Below the pieces are notes generated by a model. It was not told the DNA's origin. It did no database searches and saw nothing but the letters and a program-made list of their open reading frames with translations. 64,000 nucleotides of DNA from UBA8389 sp964472175 (GTDB taxonomy: Bacteria > Bacteroidota > Bacteroidia > Bacteroidales > UBA1402): positions 1 through 64,000 of the forward strand of contig CAYYJF010000002.1 of NCBI GenBank assembly GCA_964472175.1. Reading direction: 5' to 3'. A program made the translations under genes and the position numbers. Each line of letters opens with the position of its first letter. Position 1 is the first letter of the stretch. This document shows positions 15,401 to 25,332 of this stretch, piece after piece.

Positions 15401-18400
15401 GCGCGTTTTCTATGTTTTCTATTTTTTCAATTTGCAGGGACCTTTTTGAGTTGATTTCGCGTAGTCTGCTTGTATGTATTTGGTTTTGTGCATATTGTAG
15501 AATCTTGTCAAATACGTCCGATTGATAATAGGAAGCGTTTTTCTGACTGACGAAATAACAGGTCATCCGGCCGTTCCTGAGTTGAATCTTTTCCATCCCC
15601 AATGTTTTGGCTATGCAACGCAGCCGAACGGTGTCGATTAGATCCAAACCGACTTTGGGAATTGGGCCAAAGCGGTCTGTGAGTCTTTGTATGAATGCCT
15701 GAATGCCCTGTTCTTCTTCCAGGTTGTCCATTTCCCGATAAAGCATCATTCTTTCAGAGGAGCCAGGGACATAGGACTCAGGAAAATACATTTCTAGATC
15801 GGATTCTATCAAACAGTCGGTTACATACATGACTTGCCCTTTTCTGTCTTTGGACAGGGGTTCATCAGCAAACAGATCGGCAAATTCTTCACTTTTGAGT
15901 TCTTGTACGGCTTCGTTTAATATTTTCTGATAGGTTTCATATCCCAAATCTGCGATAAATCCACTTTGTTCTGCGCCAAGCATGTTTCCAGCACCTCTGA
16001 TGTCCAGATCTTGCATGGAGATATTGAAGCCGCTGCCCAATTCTGCAAAATTTTCTATGGCTTGAAGCCTCCGTCTGGCATCAGCTGTTAATGTTTGAAG
16101 TGGGGGAGCGACCAGATAACAAAAGGCTTTCTTGTTGCTTCTGCCTACTCTGCCCCTCAGCTGATGCAAATCACTCAAGCCGAATTGATGCGCATTGTTG
16201 ATAAAAATGGTATTTGCATTTGGAATATCAATGCCGGATTCAACAATGGTGGTGCAAATGAGGACATCGTACACTTCGTCCATGAATTCCATGATGATTT
16301 TTTCCAGTTTTTCTCCTTCCATTTGCCCATGTGCGATCACGGTTCGGGCTTCAGGAACGCATCTTTTTATAAGGCGTTCTATTTCAGGAAGTTGTTGTAC
16401 TCTGTTGTTGATGAAAAAGACCTGTCCGTTTCTGCCCAATTCAAATTCGATGGCTTCTTTGATGAGCTCTTCTGATAAAACAGCCACTTCTGTCTGAACA
16501 GGGTATCTATTGGGGGGTGGGGTTGATATGATGCTTAAATCTCTGGCTCCCATCAAAGAAAACTGAAGGGTTCGTGGGATAGGAGTTGCCGTCATTGTCA
16601 GGGTATCAATGTTGACTTTCAGGCTTTTAAGCTTTTCTTTGACGGAAACACCGAATTTTTGCTCTTCATCAATAATAAGTAAGCCCAAATCCTTAAATCC
16701 GATGCTCTTGCCAATGAGTTTGTGTGTTCCAATGATGATGTCAATTTTTCCATCCTTCAATGCTTTCACAACCTGTTGTGCATCAGTAGTTTTTCTGGTT
16801 CTACTTAGATAGTCAACCTTACAAGGGAATTCTTTCAATCTGTTGCTGAATGTTTTATAATGTTGCAGCGCAAGTACGGTGGTTGGAACCAAAACGGCAA
16901 CTTGTTTTCCGTCGGTGACAGCTTTGAATGCGGCTCTTATGGCTACTTCTGTTTTTCCAAAACCAACATCTCCACAAATTAAACGATCCATGGGTTTGCT
17001 GCTTTCCATGTCATTTTTTAAGTCGTTTGTCGCTTTAAATTGATCCGGAGTGTCTTCATATACGAAAGATGCTTCCAATTCTTGTTGAAGATAACTGTCG
17101 GGACTAAATTGAAATCCTTCTTCCTGCTTACGCTGAGCATACAGTTTGATGAGGTCTCTGGCAATGTCTTTGACCTTTTTCTTCGTTTTTTCTTTGATGT
17201 TGCTCCAGGCAGCTCCACCAAGTTTGTGTATGGTTGGTGCAGTTCCTTCTTTGCCTTTGTATTTGGAAATTCTGTGTAAATTGTGGATGCTTACAAAAAT
17301 GGTATCGTCGTCTTTATATACAATTTTGATGACTTCCTGCATTTTTCCATTCAATTCTGTGCGAAACAATCCGGCAAACCGGCCAACGCCGTGATCGATA
17401 TGCACAACATAGTCTCCAAATTGAAATTGGACGATTTCTTTGAGCGAAAGTGCGAGTTTGCCATTTCGGGTTTTGTCCGATTTTAAATTGTATTTGTGAT
17501 AACGTTCAAATATTTGGTGATCGGTAAAACAAGCGATTTTCAGATGGTTGTCTATGAAACCTTCATGGAGTGTTTTTAAAATGGGTGTGAATGAGATGGG
17601 GTCACCTCTGTCTTCAAAAATGGTTTTCAACCTTTCCACTTGTTTCTCACTATCGCTTAAAACACAGAGTTGATAGTTGTTGTCCAAATATTTTTGAAAA
17701 CTTTGACTTACAAATTCAAAATTCTTTCCAAAAACATCTTGTGGCGAAGTGTCAAACGTGATTTTAACCGATTTGTTTCCCACCGACTTTCTTCCAAATT
17801 CAACCCATCTGAAATGTGAGGTCTCTTCGATGAATGCTTCAGGGGTCATGAGCTTGTCCGGTGATTTATCTCCGGTGTCTTCCAGTAAGATGTTGATTTT
17901 TCCGATGGTGTATTCGAAATCCGAGAAACAGAGCAGGTCTTCGGGTTTTAAATAGTTGAAAAGAAAGCACAAATCGTTGTTTTGGTTTTCAGAAAAGGGC
18001 ACGATTTTAATTTCTTCATAGTTTTCGACGGACAATTGGCTTTCAATGTTGAATGTTCTGATGCTCTCAACTTCATCGCCAAAAAAATCTATTCTGAATG
18101 GGAGTTCGTGGCTCCATGAATAGACATCAATCAAACTGCCGCGTGTTGCAAATTGACCGGGTTCATACACATAGTCTACCCTTTCAAATCCATATTCTTG
18201 CAGCAATTCAATGACAAAGGCATTGTCAAGCAGTTCTCCTTTATGGATGGCGATGGTTTTGGTTTTTAATTCATCCGGGCTGACGACTTTTTCAAGTAGT
18301 GCATCCGGATAGGTGACAACCACACAGGGGGTGTCTTGCCTTAAGGCTTGTAATGCTTCCGTTCTAAGAATGGTGTTCCCTGCATCGTTCCTGCCCAATC

Positions 18401-18677
18401 TGATAGATCTTTTGAAGCTGGAAGGATAAAAATTGACTGTTTGTTCTCCCAATAATTGTACCAAATCGTGGTAAAGGTAGCCGGCAGTTTCCAAATCGTC
18501 CTGAATGATGACCATGTTTTTGCTGTCCGAATGGAACAGCGAAGCCAAAACCAAACTTGCGGAAGATCCGCAAAGTCCGTATAAATGAAGGTTTTCATTT
18601 GGTTTTGACATCAAAGACCTGACCACATTTAATTGTGGACAACGGTCATAGAGTTCGCGTAATTGTATGAGTTCCAA
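15375..18677 (-). CDS. mfd: Transcription-repair coupling factor Mfd
   Basis: Mfd (1100 residues) removes RNA polymerase stalled at DNA lesions and recruits UvrA. Order of domains: degenerate UvrB-like N-terminus, the RNA-polymerase-interacting domain (about 430-500, with FGDYVVHIDHGVGRF), the RecG-like ATPase with Walker A GDVGFGKTE near residue 570 and DEEQ Walker B, the second motor domain with QLRGRVGRS, and the C-terminal D7 domain. Its last codons contain the thrS promoter. It diverges from the glycosyltransferase gene. Confidence 0.97.
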   Translation of the reverse strand: MELIQLRELYDRCPQLNVVRSLMSKPNENLHLYGLCGSSASLVLASLFHSDSKNMVIIQDDLETAGYLYHDLVQLLGEQTVNFYPSSFKRSIRLGRNDAGNTILRTEALQALRQDTPCVVVTYPDALLEKVVSPDELKTKTIAIHKGELLDNAFVIELLQEYGFERVDYVYEPGQFATRGSLIDVYSWSHELPFRIDFFGDEVESIRTFNIESQLSVENYEEIKIVPFSENQNNDLCFLFNYLKPEDLLCFSDFEYTIGKINILLEDTGDKSPDKLMTPEAFIEETSHFRWVEFGRKSVGNKSVKITFDTSPQDVFGKNFEFVSQSFQKYLDNNYQLCVLSDSEKQVERLKTIFEDRGDPISFTPILKTLHEGFIDNHLKIACFTDHQIFERYHKYNLKSDKTRNGKLALSLKEIVQFQFGDYVVHIDHGVGRFAGLFRTELNGKMQEVIKIVYKDDDTIFVSIHNLHRISKYKGKEGTAPTIHKLGGAAWSNIKEKTKKKVKDIARDLIKLYAQRKQEEGFQFSPDSYLQQELEASFVYEDTPDQFKATNDLKNDMESSKPMDRLICGDVGFGKTEVAIRAAFKAVTDGKQVAVLVPTTVLALQHYKTFSNRLKEFPCKVDYLSRTRKTTDAQQVVKALKDGKIDIIIGTHKLIGKSIGFKDLGLLIIDEEQKFGVSVKEKLKSLKVNIDTLTMTATPIPRTLQFSLMGARDLSIISTPPPNRYPVQTEVAVLSEELIKEAIEFELGRNGQVFFINNRVQQLPEIERLIKRCVPEARTVIAHGQMEGEKLEKIIMEFMDEVYDVLICTTIVESGIDIPNANTIFINNAHQFGLSDLHQLRGRVGRSNKKAFCYLVAPPLQTLTADARRRLQAIENFAELGSGFNISMQDLDIRGAGNMLGAEQSGFIADLGYETYQKILNEAVQELKSEEFADLFADEPLSKDRKGQVMYVTDCLIESDLEMYFPESYVPGSSERMMLYREMDNLEEEQGIQAFIQRLTDRFGPIPKVGLDLIDTVRLRCIAKTLGMEKIQLRNGRMTCYFVSQKNASYYQSDVFDKILQYAQNQIHTSRLREINSKRSLQIEKIENIENALVQLKLMQ

Positions 18678-18711
18678 ATGCTCTATTCCTATTAAGATGT
18701 ATAAAATTTAG

Positions 18712-18719
18712 CAAAAATA
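18712..18719 (-). promoter_or_regulatory. -7 element of mfd
   Basis: TATTTTTG on the minus strand, about 35 bp before the mfd ATG; no clear TTG at -33. A plus-strand TATCTTTG (18725-18732) lies only 5 bp away. Confidence 0.5.
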
Positions 18720-18764
18720 TGAAATATCTTTGGGCGTGCATTCCTGAGGGTCAAAATAATCCCG

Positions 18765-18772
18765 TATCTTTG
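18765..18772 (+). promoter_or_regulatory. -7 element of the glycosyltransferase-pyrC unit
   Basis: TATCTTTG, 27 bp before the ATG at 18800, without a TTG at the expected -33 place. A second TATCTTTG at 18725-18732 could be an alternative start. Confidence 0.5.
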
Positions 18773-18799
18773 GATTTTTAATTCCCAAATCATTTCAAA

Positions 18800-19549
18800 A
18801 TGACCTCTGATTCTATTGTTATTATTCCCACTTACAATGAAATTGAAAACATTGAATTGATTGTTAAAGCTGTTTTTAATTTACCCAAAGCTTTTGATGT
18901 ATTGATCGTGGATGATGGTTCACCTGATGGTACTGGAGCAAAGGTGAAAGCCATGATGGCCGAGTATCCGGATGCATTGTTTATGATTGAAAGAAGTGGA
19001 AAACAAGGTTTGGGTACAGCCTATTTGGTTGCATTTGATTGGGCTTTGAAAAACGGGTATGAATATATGATAGAAATGGATGCCGATTTCTCTCATAACC
19101 CCAAAGATCTGATTCCTTTGCAACGTGCATGTGCACAACAGGGAGCGGATTTGGCCATTGGATCCAGGTATGTAGACAATGTAGTCAATGTAGTCAATTG
19201 GCCGATTGGTCGTGTGCTGATGTCTTATTTCGCCTCTATCTATGTGCGTTTGGTGACAGGAATGAAAATTTTCGATACCACTGCCGGTTTTAAATGTTAC
19301 AGAAGACAGGTGCTTCAGACGCTTGAATTGGATAAGATTCGTTTCAAGGGATATGCATTTCAAATAGAAATGAAATTTACGGCTTGGAAGTGTGGCTTTA
19401 CGATCAAAGAAGTGCCAATCATATTTACAAACAGAGAATTGGGAATTTCAAAAATGAACGGAGGTATTTTTAATGAAGCCGTTTTCGGTGTCATTAAAAT
19501 GACTTGGAGGAGCTATTTTAGAAAGTTTCCCCAAAAGAGTGCTTTATGA
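18800..19549 (+). CDS. Polyprenol-phosphate mannosyltransferase-like glycosyltransferase (GT2)
   Basis: A 249-residue GT-A fold enzyme of the dolichol-phosphate mannose synthase (DPM1) type: IPTYNE at the start, VDDGSPDGTG near 37-46 and the metal-binding DAD in EMDADFSHNP near 95. Such enzymes move a sugar, usually mannose, from a nucleotide donor to polyprenol phosphate on the inner face of the membrane for later transfer to proteins or glycans. No C-terminal membrane segments are present, so it is the short soluble or peripheral form. The stop overlaps the pyrC start by 4 bp (ATGA). Sugar specificity cannot be read. Confidence 0.85.
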   Translation: MTSDSIVIIPTYNEIENIELIVKAVFNLPKAFDVLIVDDGSPDGTGAKVKAMMAEYPDALFMIERSGKQGLGTAYLVAFDWALKNGYEYMIEMDADFSHNPKDLIPLQRACAQQGADLAIGSRYVDNVVNVVNWPIGRVLMSYFASIYVRLVTGMKIFDTTAGFKCYRRQVLQTLELDKIRFKGYAFQIEMKFTAWKCGFTIKEVPIIFTNRELGISKMNGGIFNEAVFGVIKMTWRSYFRKFPQKSAL

Positions 19550-20889
19550 GAAATGTATTGATTCATCAGGCTTCAATTGTGAACGATGGTTGCATTTTTG
19601 AGGGTTCTGTTCTAATTGAAAAGGATTGTATTAAAACAATTTATAAGGAATCTGTTCCTGAAGATGTCATTCAGAATTCATCCATCATCGAGGCAAAAGG
19701 TATGTTTTTGTTTCCCGGTATCATTGATGTGCATGTGCATTTCAGAGAACCTGGTCTGACCCAAAAAGGTGGTTTCGTTTCTGAATCGGCTGCAGCCGTG
19801 GCCGGTGGTGTAACTTCCTATTTAGAAATGCCCAACACCAAACCGCTTACCACCACTTTAGAGGCCTGGAATGAAAAGAAAGACCTGGCTGCTGAAAAAT
19901 CTTTGGCAAATTTTGGCTTTTTTTTGGGTGCCACCAATTCCAATCTGGATGTATTGCTCAAGGCCGATTATTCGTCCGTTTGTGGGGTGAAGGTGTTTAT
20001 GGGATCTTCGACTGGGAATATGCTGGTCAATGAACTTCAGACTTTGGAAGAGATTTTTAAATCAGTTTCCGGTGTTGTGGCAGTGCATGCTGAATCGGAA
20101 GCTGTGATTCAAATGAATAAAGCCCGCTATATAGAGCTATATGGCGATCAATTACCGACCAAATTCCATCCGTTGATACGAACCAGTCAAGCATGCTATG
20201 AGAGTTCTGCTTTGGCGGTGGAAATGGCGCATAAATTCAATACAAGATTGCATCTGGCGCATCTATCGACCAAAGAGGAGTTGACTTTGCTGGAGGATTT
20301 ACCCTTGAACGAAAAACGCATCACTTCAGAAGTCTGTATACCGCATTTGTGGTTTGATGATGGAGACTATGAGCGTTTGGGTAATTATATCAAATGCAAT
20401 CCGGCCATTAAATCGAGTTCCGATCGAATGGCATTACAGGATGCTTTAAATACCAATTTGTTGGATGTGGTTGCAACAGATCATGCTCCTCATACACAGG
20501 AAGATAAAATTGGTAATTGTTTGGTCGCTGCTTCTGGCATACCAAGCATTCAATTTTCATTGCTGGCTATGCTGGAATTTTATCACCGCAAACAAATCTC
20601 TTTGGAAACCATTGTCCAAAAAATGTGTCATGCACCTTCTACGGTTTATCGTATGGAAAAAAGGGGATATATCAAAGAGGGATTTTTTGCCGATTTGGTT
20701 TTGATACATCTTGAAAGTCCCTGGGTTTTGGACAAGAATTCGATATTTTCTTCATGCGCATGGTCTCCTTTTGAAGGCGAACAATTCAAATCAAAGATTC
20801 TAAAAACCTTTGTGAATGGATCTTTGGTGTATGATGAGGGCATTATCCTTTCGGATCAAAAAGGTAAAGCCATTCGGTTTTCCAACTAA
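19546..20889 (+). CDS. pyrC: Dihydroorotase
   Basis: A 447-residue class I dihydroorotase, which reversibly cyclises carbamoyl-aspartate to dihydroorotate in pyrimidine synthesis. The metal site motif DVHVHFREPGLTQKGG lies near 61-76, and ATDHAPHT in the C-terminal half supplies the catalytic Asp. Substrate-binding EMPNTKP is also present. It overlaps the upstream glycosyltransferase by 4 bp, so translation is coupled. It converges on pbp1A with 18 bp between stops; no clear terminator is seen there. Confidence 0.94.
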   Translation: MRNVLIHQASIVNDGCIFEGSVLIEKDCIKTIYKESVPEDVIQNSSIIEAKGMFLFPGIIDVHVHFREPGLTQKGGFVSESAAAVAGGVTSYLEMPNTKPLTTTLEAWNEKKDLAAEKSLANFGFFLGATNSNLDVLLKADYSSVCGVKVFMGSSTGNMLVNELQTLEEIFKSVSGVVAVHAESEAVIQMNKARYIELYGDQLPTKFHPLIRTSQACYESSALAVEMAHKFNTRLHLAHLSTKEELTLLEDLPLNEKRITSEVCIPHLWFDDGDYERLGNYIKCNPAIKSSSDRMALQDALNTNLLDVVATDHAPHTQEDKIGNCLVAASGIPSIQFSLLAMLEFYHRKQISLETIVQKMCHAPSTVYRMEKRGYIKEGFFADLVLIHLESPWVLDKNSIFSSCAWSPFEGEQFKSKILKTFVNGSLVYDEGIILSDQKGKAIRFSN

Positions 20890-20907
20890 ACAGCTTTCTC
20901 AATTATT

Positions 20908-23406
20908 TTATGGATTGATTTCCAGATTCTGGACGTCCCCTGGCTCCAATTGAAGTTCTTCAATGTTGTTGTCCATGTCTGCTTCTTGGATATCAATGGC
21001 ATTGATGGCTTCTGCGTTTATATCGACGCTGTCGATTGCTGTTGAGTCTACTGTTGGTGTCCAGGCTGTTTGACAGGAGTAGGGGAGCAATATTTCCTCT
21101 TTGGGTTTTGGGAAACGTCCTCTATATCTGTTTAAGGATGGATCGGCCAGGACTTTTTCCATGAAATATCCAAAAATAGGCATGGCTGTTTTGCTTCCTT
21201 CACCGTAGGCTCCAGTTCTGAAATGAACGCTTCGATGTTCGCCGCCAACCCATGCGCCACCAACCAATTTTGGTGATACACCCACAAACCAAGCATCAGA
21301 GTGATTGGATGAAGTGCCGGTTTTGCCACCAAAGTCAGTATTGTACTTATGGATGTCATACCCCCACAAATTCATGACCGTTGCCATGGGTTCAGTCAAA
21401 CCGGCTCTCAACATTTGGGTCATTAAAAATGCAGATTGATAGGGGATAGCCCTTGTCTCTTTTCGCTTATGTTCAAAAATGACTTTGCCGTTTTTGTCTT
21501 CAATTCTGGTCACCATGACAGGATCGTGGGTGATGCCATCATTGACGACGGTACAATAGGCATTGACAAGCTCTAAAAGACAAACGTCAGAAGAACCAAG
21601 TGAAACCGAAGGAATTTCATGCAGGGGTGTTTTAATGCCCATGGCAGCTGCGGTTTTGACGATGTCATGAATGCCTACTTCTTTGGCCAATGATACTGCG
21701 ATGGAATTGATGGAACGCGCAAACGCCGCTTTTAACGTCAGGTTTTGTCCTGTATATACGCCATTGGCATTTCTGGGTATCCAAACCTTTGGTTCGCCTT
21801 TTTCCATCACATCCCAGGTAATGTATTGGTCTGTCCTGTAATCACAGGGGCCCATGCCTTTGTTCATGGCTTCCGTGTACACAAACAGTTTGAATGTGGA
21901 TCCGGGTTGTCTTTTGGACAATACTTTATCGTATTTCCAGAAATTAAAATTGATATCACCAACCCATGCTTTCACATATCCTGTTTCGGGTTCAAGCGCC
22001 ACAAATCCGCAATGCATAAACCGTTGCATCCTTCTGATGGAATCCATGGTGCTGATCACAATGGTTTTTTTGCCTTCTTTGTGGTCATAAATGGTTACCG
22101 GATGAGGCAATTCCAAATAATATTGTACGGAATCGGGGTCGTCAGGATATTTTGATTGAAGCATTTTATAGACATCGGTTTTTTTAACCAATTCTTCAAT
22201 AAATCCGGGTATTTCTACATTTTGTTTGTCTCTCCATGGATTTTGTTTTCCCCAATGTGATTCAAAATTGCTTTGAATAATGCGCATTTGTTTTTCAACT
22301 GCTTCTTCGGCATATTGCTGCATTTTTGTATCAATCGTGGTGTAAATCTTCAAACCGTCAGAGTACAAATCAATGTCATTTTCTTTGCACCATTCTTCAA
22401 GATGTGCAGCAACGGCTTCTCTGAAGTAGAGTGCATTTCCATCATAATTGCGTTCAAGTTTGTATTGCAATCGGATGGGGATGTTTTTCAACGAATCCAG
22501 TTCTTTTTTTGAAATAATGCCTTGTTTCATCAAATTTTCCAAGACCACATTTCTTCTTCTTAAGCTGTTTTTGGGATTGATTCTTGGATTGTAAGTGGTG
22601 GTGGCTTTCAAAAGTCCTACCAAAGTGGCTGATTGTTCAATCGTTAATGTTGAAGGAGTATTGTTGAAGTACGTTTTACATGCCGTCTTGATTCCGTATG
22701 CATTGCTGCCAAAATCTACGGTGTTCAAATACATGGTCAGAATTTCTTCTTTGGAGTAGAACATTTCGATTTTTATGGCCGTAATCCATTCTTTGGATTT
22801 CATGATAATCATGCTCACACCGGGAATTCTTCCAATCAAGCCTTTAGAGTATTGACTACGGGTTTTGAACATGTTCTTCACCAGTTGTTGCGAGATGGTA
22901 CTGGCACCTCTTGCACCTGCACCACTTGCCATATCTTTGGCTGCTGCGAAAATACCCTGAATGTCAATCCCGAAGTGTTGATAAAACCGTTCATCCTCAG
23001 TAGCGATCAATGTTTTGATCAATAATGGGCTGATTTCATTGTAGGTAACTGGTATTCTATTTTCCTTGAAGAATTTCCCAATGAGTTTACCATCTTCGCT
23101 GTAGATTTCGGATGCGACACTTTGTTGTGGTGTTCGTATACTCAATAGTCCCGGCGATTTTCCGAACAGCCACAAAAAGTTGATATCTACGCAAAATAAG
23201 TAGATTGAAAAAAACAGGGCAAAATCAACCATCAGGATGCCCATCTTTTTTTGAAAGTTAGACCTTTTCCATGTTGACCTGTGCTGATGACACAAATCTT
23301 TTATAAAAACGCCTAAACCGATTAAAATCAACTTTATCCTTTTAATGAAAGAATGAATCGTTGAATTCTGTTTTATTCTTGCTGATTTTAAAGGAGAAGG
23401 CTTCAT
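20908..23406 (-). CDS. Penicillin-binding protein 1A (transglycosylase/transpeptidase)
   Basis: A class A PBP of 832 residues that polymerises and crosslinks peptidoglycan. A basic cytoplasmic stretch (1-54) precedes one membrane segment (about 55-82). The GT51 domain has EDERFYQHFG with catalytic Glu137; the transpeptidase has SxxK with Ser near 502 (QPGSTFK), an SxN motif in ARSINS, and KTGT near 694. The tail is acidic and low in complexity. The ATG at 23406 is preferred to a TTG three codons upstream. It follows yidC by about 18 bp, last in pyrG-yidC-pbp1A. Confidence 0.93.
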   Translation of the reverse strand: MKPSPLKSARIKQNSTIHSFIKRIKLILIGLGVFIKDLCHQHRSTWKRSNFQKKMGILMVDFALFFSIYLFCVDINFLWLFGKSPGLLSIRTPQQSVASEIYSEDGKLIGKFFKENRIPVTYNEISPLLIKTLIATEDERFYQHFGIDIQGIFAAAKDMASGAGARGASTISQQLVKNMFKTRSQYSKGLIGRIPGVSMIIMKSKEWITAIKIEMFYSKEEILTMYLNTVDFGSNAYGIKTACKTYFNNTPSTLTIEQSATLVGLLKATTTYNPRINPKNSLRRRNVVLENLMKQGIISKKELDSLKNIPIRLQYKLERNYDGNALYFREAVAAHLEEWCKENDIDLYSDGLKIYTTIDTKMQQYAEEAVEKQMRIIQSNFESHWGKQNPWRDKQNVEIPGFIEELVKKTDVYKMLQSKYPDDPDSVQYYLELPHPVTIYDHKEGKKTIVISTMDSIRRMQRFMHCGFVALEPETGYVKAWVGDINFNFWKYDKVLSKRQPGSTFKLFVYTEAMNKGMGPCDYRTDQYITWDVMEKGEPKVWIPRNANGVYTGQNLTLKAAFARSINSIAVSLAKEVGIHDIVKTAAAMGIKTPLHEIPSVSLGSSDVCLLELVNAYCTVVNDGITHDPVMVTRIEDKNGKVIFEHKRKETRAIPYQSAFLMTQMLRAGLTEPMATVMNLWGYDIHKYNTDFGGKTGTSSNHSDAWFVGVSPKLVGGAWVGGEHRSVHFRTGAYGEGSKTAMPIFGYFMEKVLADPSLNRYRGRFPKPKEEILLPYSCQTAWTPTVDSTAIDSVDINAEAINAIDIQEADMDNNIEELQLEPGDVQNLEINP

Positions 23407-23424
23407 AGGTGTCAAACTGAAGGA

Positions 23425-25308
23425 CTATTTTCTGTTTTTTTGTTTTTCTTTCAACATGCGCTGTTGTTCTTTTTGCGCTTGCTCTAATCGCGCCTGAAAA
23501 CCAGATTTCTTAATCGGTTTCTTTTTGTTTTCGTTCATTTGAGCCAATAGTTTTTCCTCGTTGGTAAACCATCTGAAAGCGTATGTCTGCAAAATGGAGA
23601 TGAGCGTGGATACGAAGAAATAGAGGCTTAATCCGGCAGAGTATTGATTGAAAATAAACAAAAACATGACAGGCATTAAATAGGACATGGTTTTCATACC
23701 CGGCATCGCAGAGGATGTGGGTTGATTTTTCATGTTTAAGTGGGTATAAAGTAAGTTTGTAATGGTCATAAGCAGACAAAACAAACTGACGTGATTTCCG
23801 AAGTATTTGGTGACCAATGGAATGTTTCCTGACCATTGGACCAAAACGTCATAGGTGGATAAGTCGTCAGCCCATAAAAAACTTTCGTGTCTCAATTCAA
23901 TGGAAGATGGGAAAAATGAGAACATGGCAAACAGTACCGGCATTTGGAGCAAAATGGGCAAACAACCGCCCATTGGACTTACACCAACACGTTTGTATAA
24001 TTCCATGGTGGCTTGTGAACGCTCTGCAGCCTTTTCATTGCCAACGTATTTTGCGTTAATCTCCTGGATTTGGGGTTGTAAAACCCGCATTTGGGCAGAA
24101 GATTTATTGGATTTCCAGGTGAAGGGGAAAATGAGAATCTTTATGACTAAGGTCAAAAGTAAAATGATGATACCATAGTTGCTGATGAATTTCCCAAAGA
24201 AATTAAACAAGGGTAGAATGATGCCGGTATTCACCCAGCGAAACAAACTGCCACCCAGAGGTACAATTTTCTGAAAGTCAGGTTTGTATTCTGAGGACAG
24301 CTCCTTGTTGTAATTCTTTAAAAGCGCATATTTGATTGGTCCGAAAAAGAAGGATATTTCGGCTTCTTGTTTGCCTTTCAAATCAAAAGGAAGTGCAGAT
24401 TTTTGCGCATAAGTCTTTAAATATCCGGATTCTTCAGGTTCGGGGTTGGAAGAAAGTTCATTGGATGAGAAACCATCTTTGCTCAAAGCAATACTCGTGA
24501 AAAATTGATCTTTAAAGGATACCCAATGAATTTTCATATCAATTCTTTCATCGTCTTCTTTGCTTGCGCTCAGATTTTCCACATCACCGCCAGGAAATTT
24601 GTAATCCATTTGAGAATAACGTTCTTCAAAGGAACGTCCCTTTTCCTGTTGCTTCATTTTGACACTCCAACTGAAATCCAGGCTATTGGTGTTTGGAGGG
24701 AGCACTTGATCCAGACCGGTACCCTTCACTTTAAAATCGACCAAATAGTCATCCGGTTTGATGGTATATATAAAATCCAGATACGTGCTTTCAGTGGTCG
24801 AAATACGATAAATGATTTGATTTGAATCGTTGGTTTTAATACGATTGAAAATCAAGTCTGAAGTGTTGATGAGCCGGTTTTCTGCAGAAAAGAAGGACAC
24901 ATTGAATTGTGATTCCTTTTCGTTGAATAGAACCAAGGGCATGCTGTCTTTGTCGGCAAACTCTTTCAGACGAACAGAAGCCAGGCGTCCACCCTTGGAA
25001 GTAAAAGTCAATACCAGTTTGTCATTTTCAATAGAATCTGTCGTGATTTCTCCTTGAGTGAAATTGGCAAACAATCCATAATGAACTTTTTTTAGGGAAT
25101 CTTCATTTGCGGTAGAAACAATGGAGTCCTCTTGGATTTTTTCTTCTACTGCAGCAGCTTTTTCCAATTGTTGAACCATTGCGATGGAATCCTGAATTTC
25201 TCTTGCGCGCTGGGCATCCAATTGCTCCTGTGAAGGTTTGTTGAAGATACTGAAGCCAACCAATATGGCCAAAATTAATGAAAGTCCAATGACGGTGTTT
25301 TTATCCAT
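23425..25308 (-). CDS. yidC: Membrane protein insertase YidC
   Basis: YidC (627 residues) inserts proteins into the inner membrane, with or without Sec. An N-terminal anchor (about 5-22) is followed by a charged linker, the large periplasmic beta domain (about 75-355), then the conserved insertase core with five membrane segments, including VSPMGGCLPILLQMP and SAGLSLYFFVS, and a lysine-rich tail that can contact ribosomes. It lies 24 bp after pyrG, a pairing often seen in Bacteroidetes. Confidence 0.97.
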   Translation of the reverse strand: MDKNTVIGLSLILAILVGFSIFNKPSQEQLDAQRAREIQDSIAMVQQLEKAAAVEEKIQEDSIVSTANEDSLKKVHYGLFANFTQGEITTDSIENDKLVLTFTSKGGRLASVRLKEFADKDSMPLVLFNEKESQFNVSFFSAENRLINTSDLIFNRIKTNDSNQIIYRISTTESTYLDFIYTIKPDDYLVDFKVKGTGLDQVLPPNTNSLDFSWSVKMKQQEKGRSFEERYSQMDYKFPGGDVENLSASKEDDERIDMKIHWVSFKDQFFTSIALSKDGFSSNELSSNPEPEESGYLKTYAQKSALPFDLKGKQEAEISFFFGPIKYALLKNYNKELSSEYKPDFQKIVPLGGSLFRWVNTGIILPLFNFFGKFISNYGIIILLLTLVIKILIFPFTWKSNKSSAQMRVLQPQIQEINAKYVGNEKAAERSQATMELYKRVGVSPMGGCLPILLQMPVLFAMFSFFPSSIELRHESFLWADDLSTYDVLVQWSGNIPLVTKYFGNHVSLFCLLMTITNLLYTHLNMKNQPTSSAMPGMKTMSYLMPVMFLFIFNQYSAGLSLYFFVSTLISILQTYAFRWFTNEEKLLAQMNENKKKPIKKSGFQARLEQAQKEQQRMLKEKQKNRK

Positions 25309-25332
25309 TGTAAATATCTGGTTGAAAAAGAA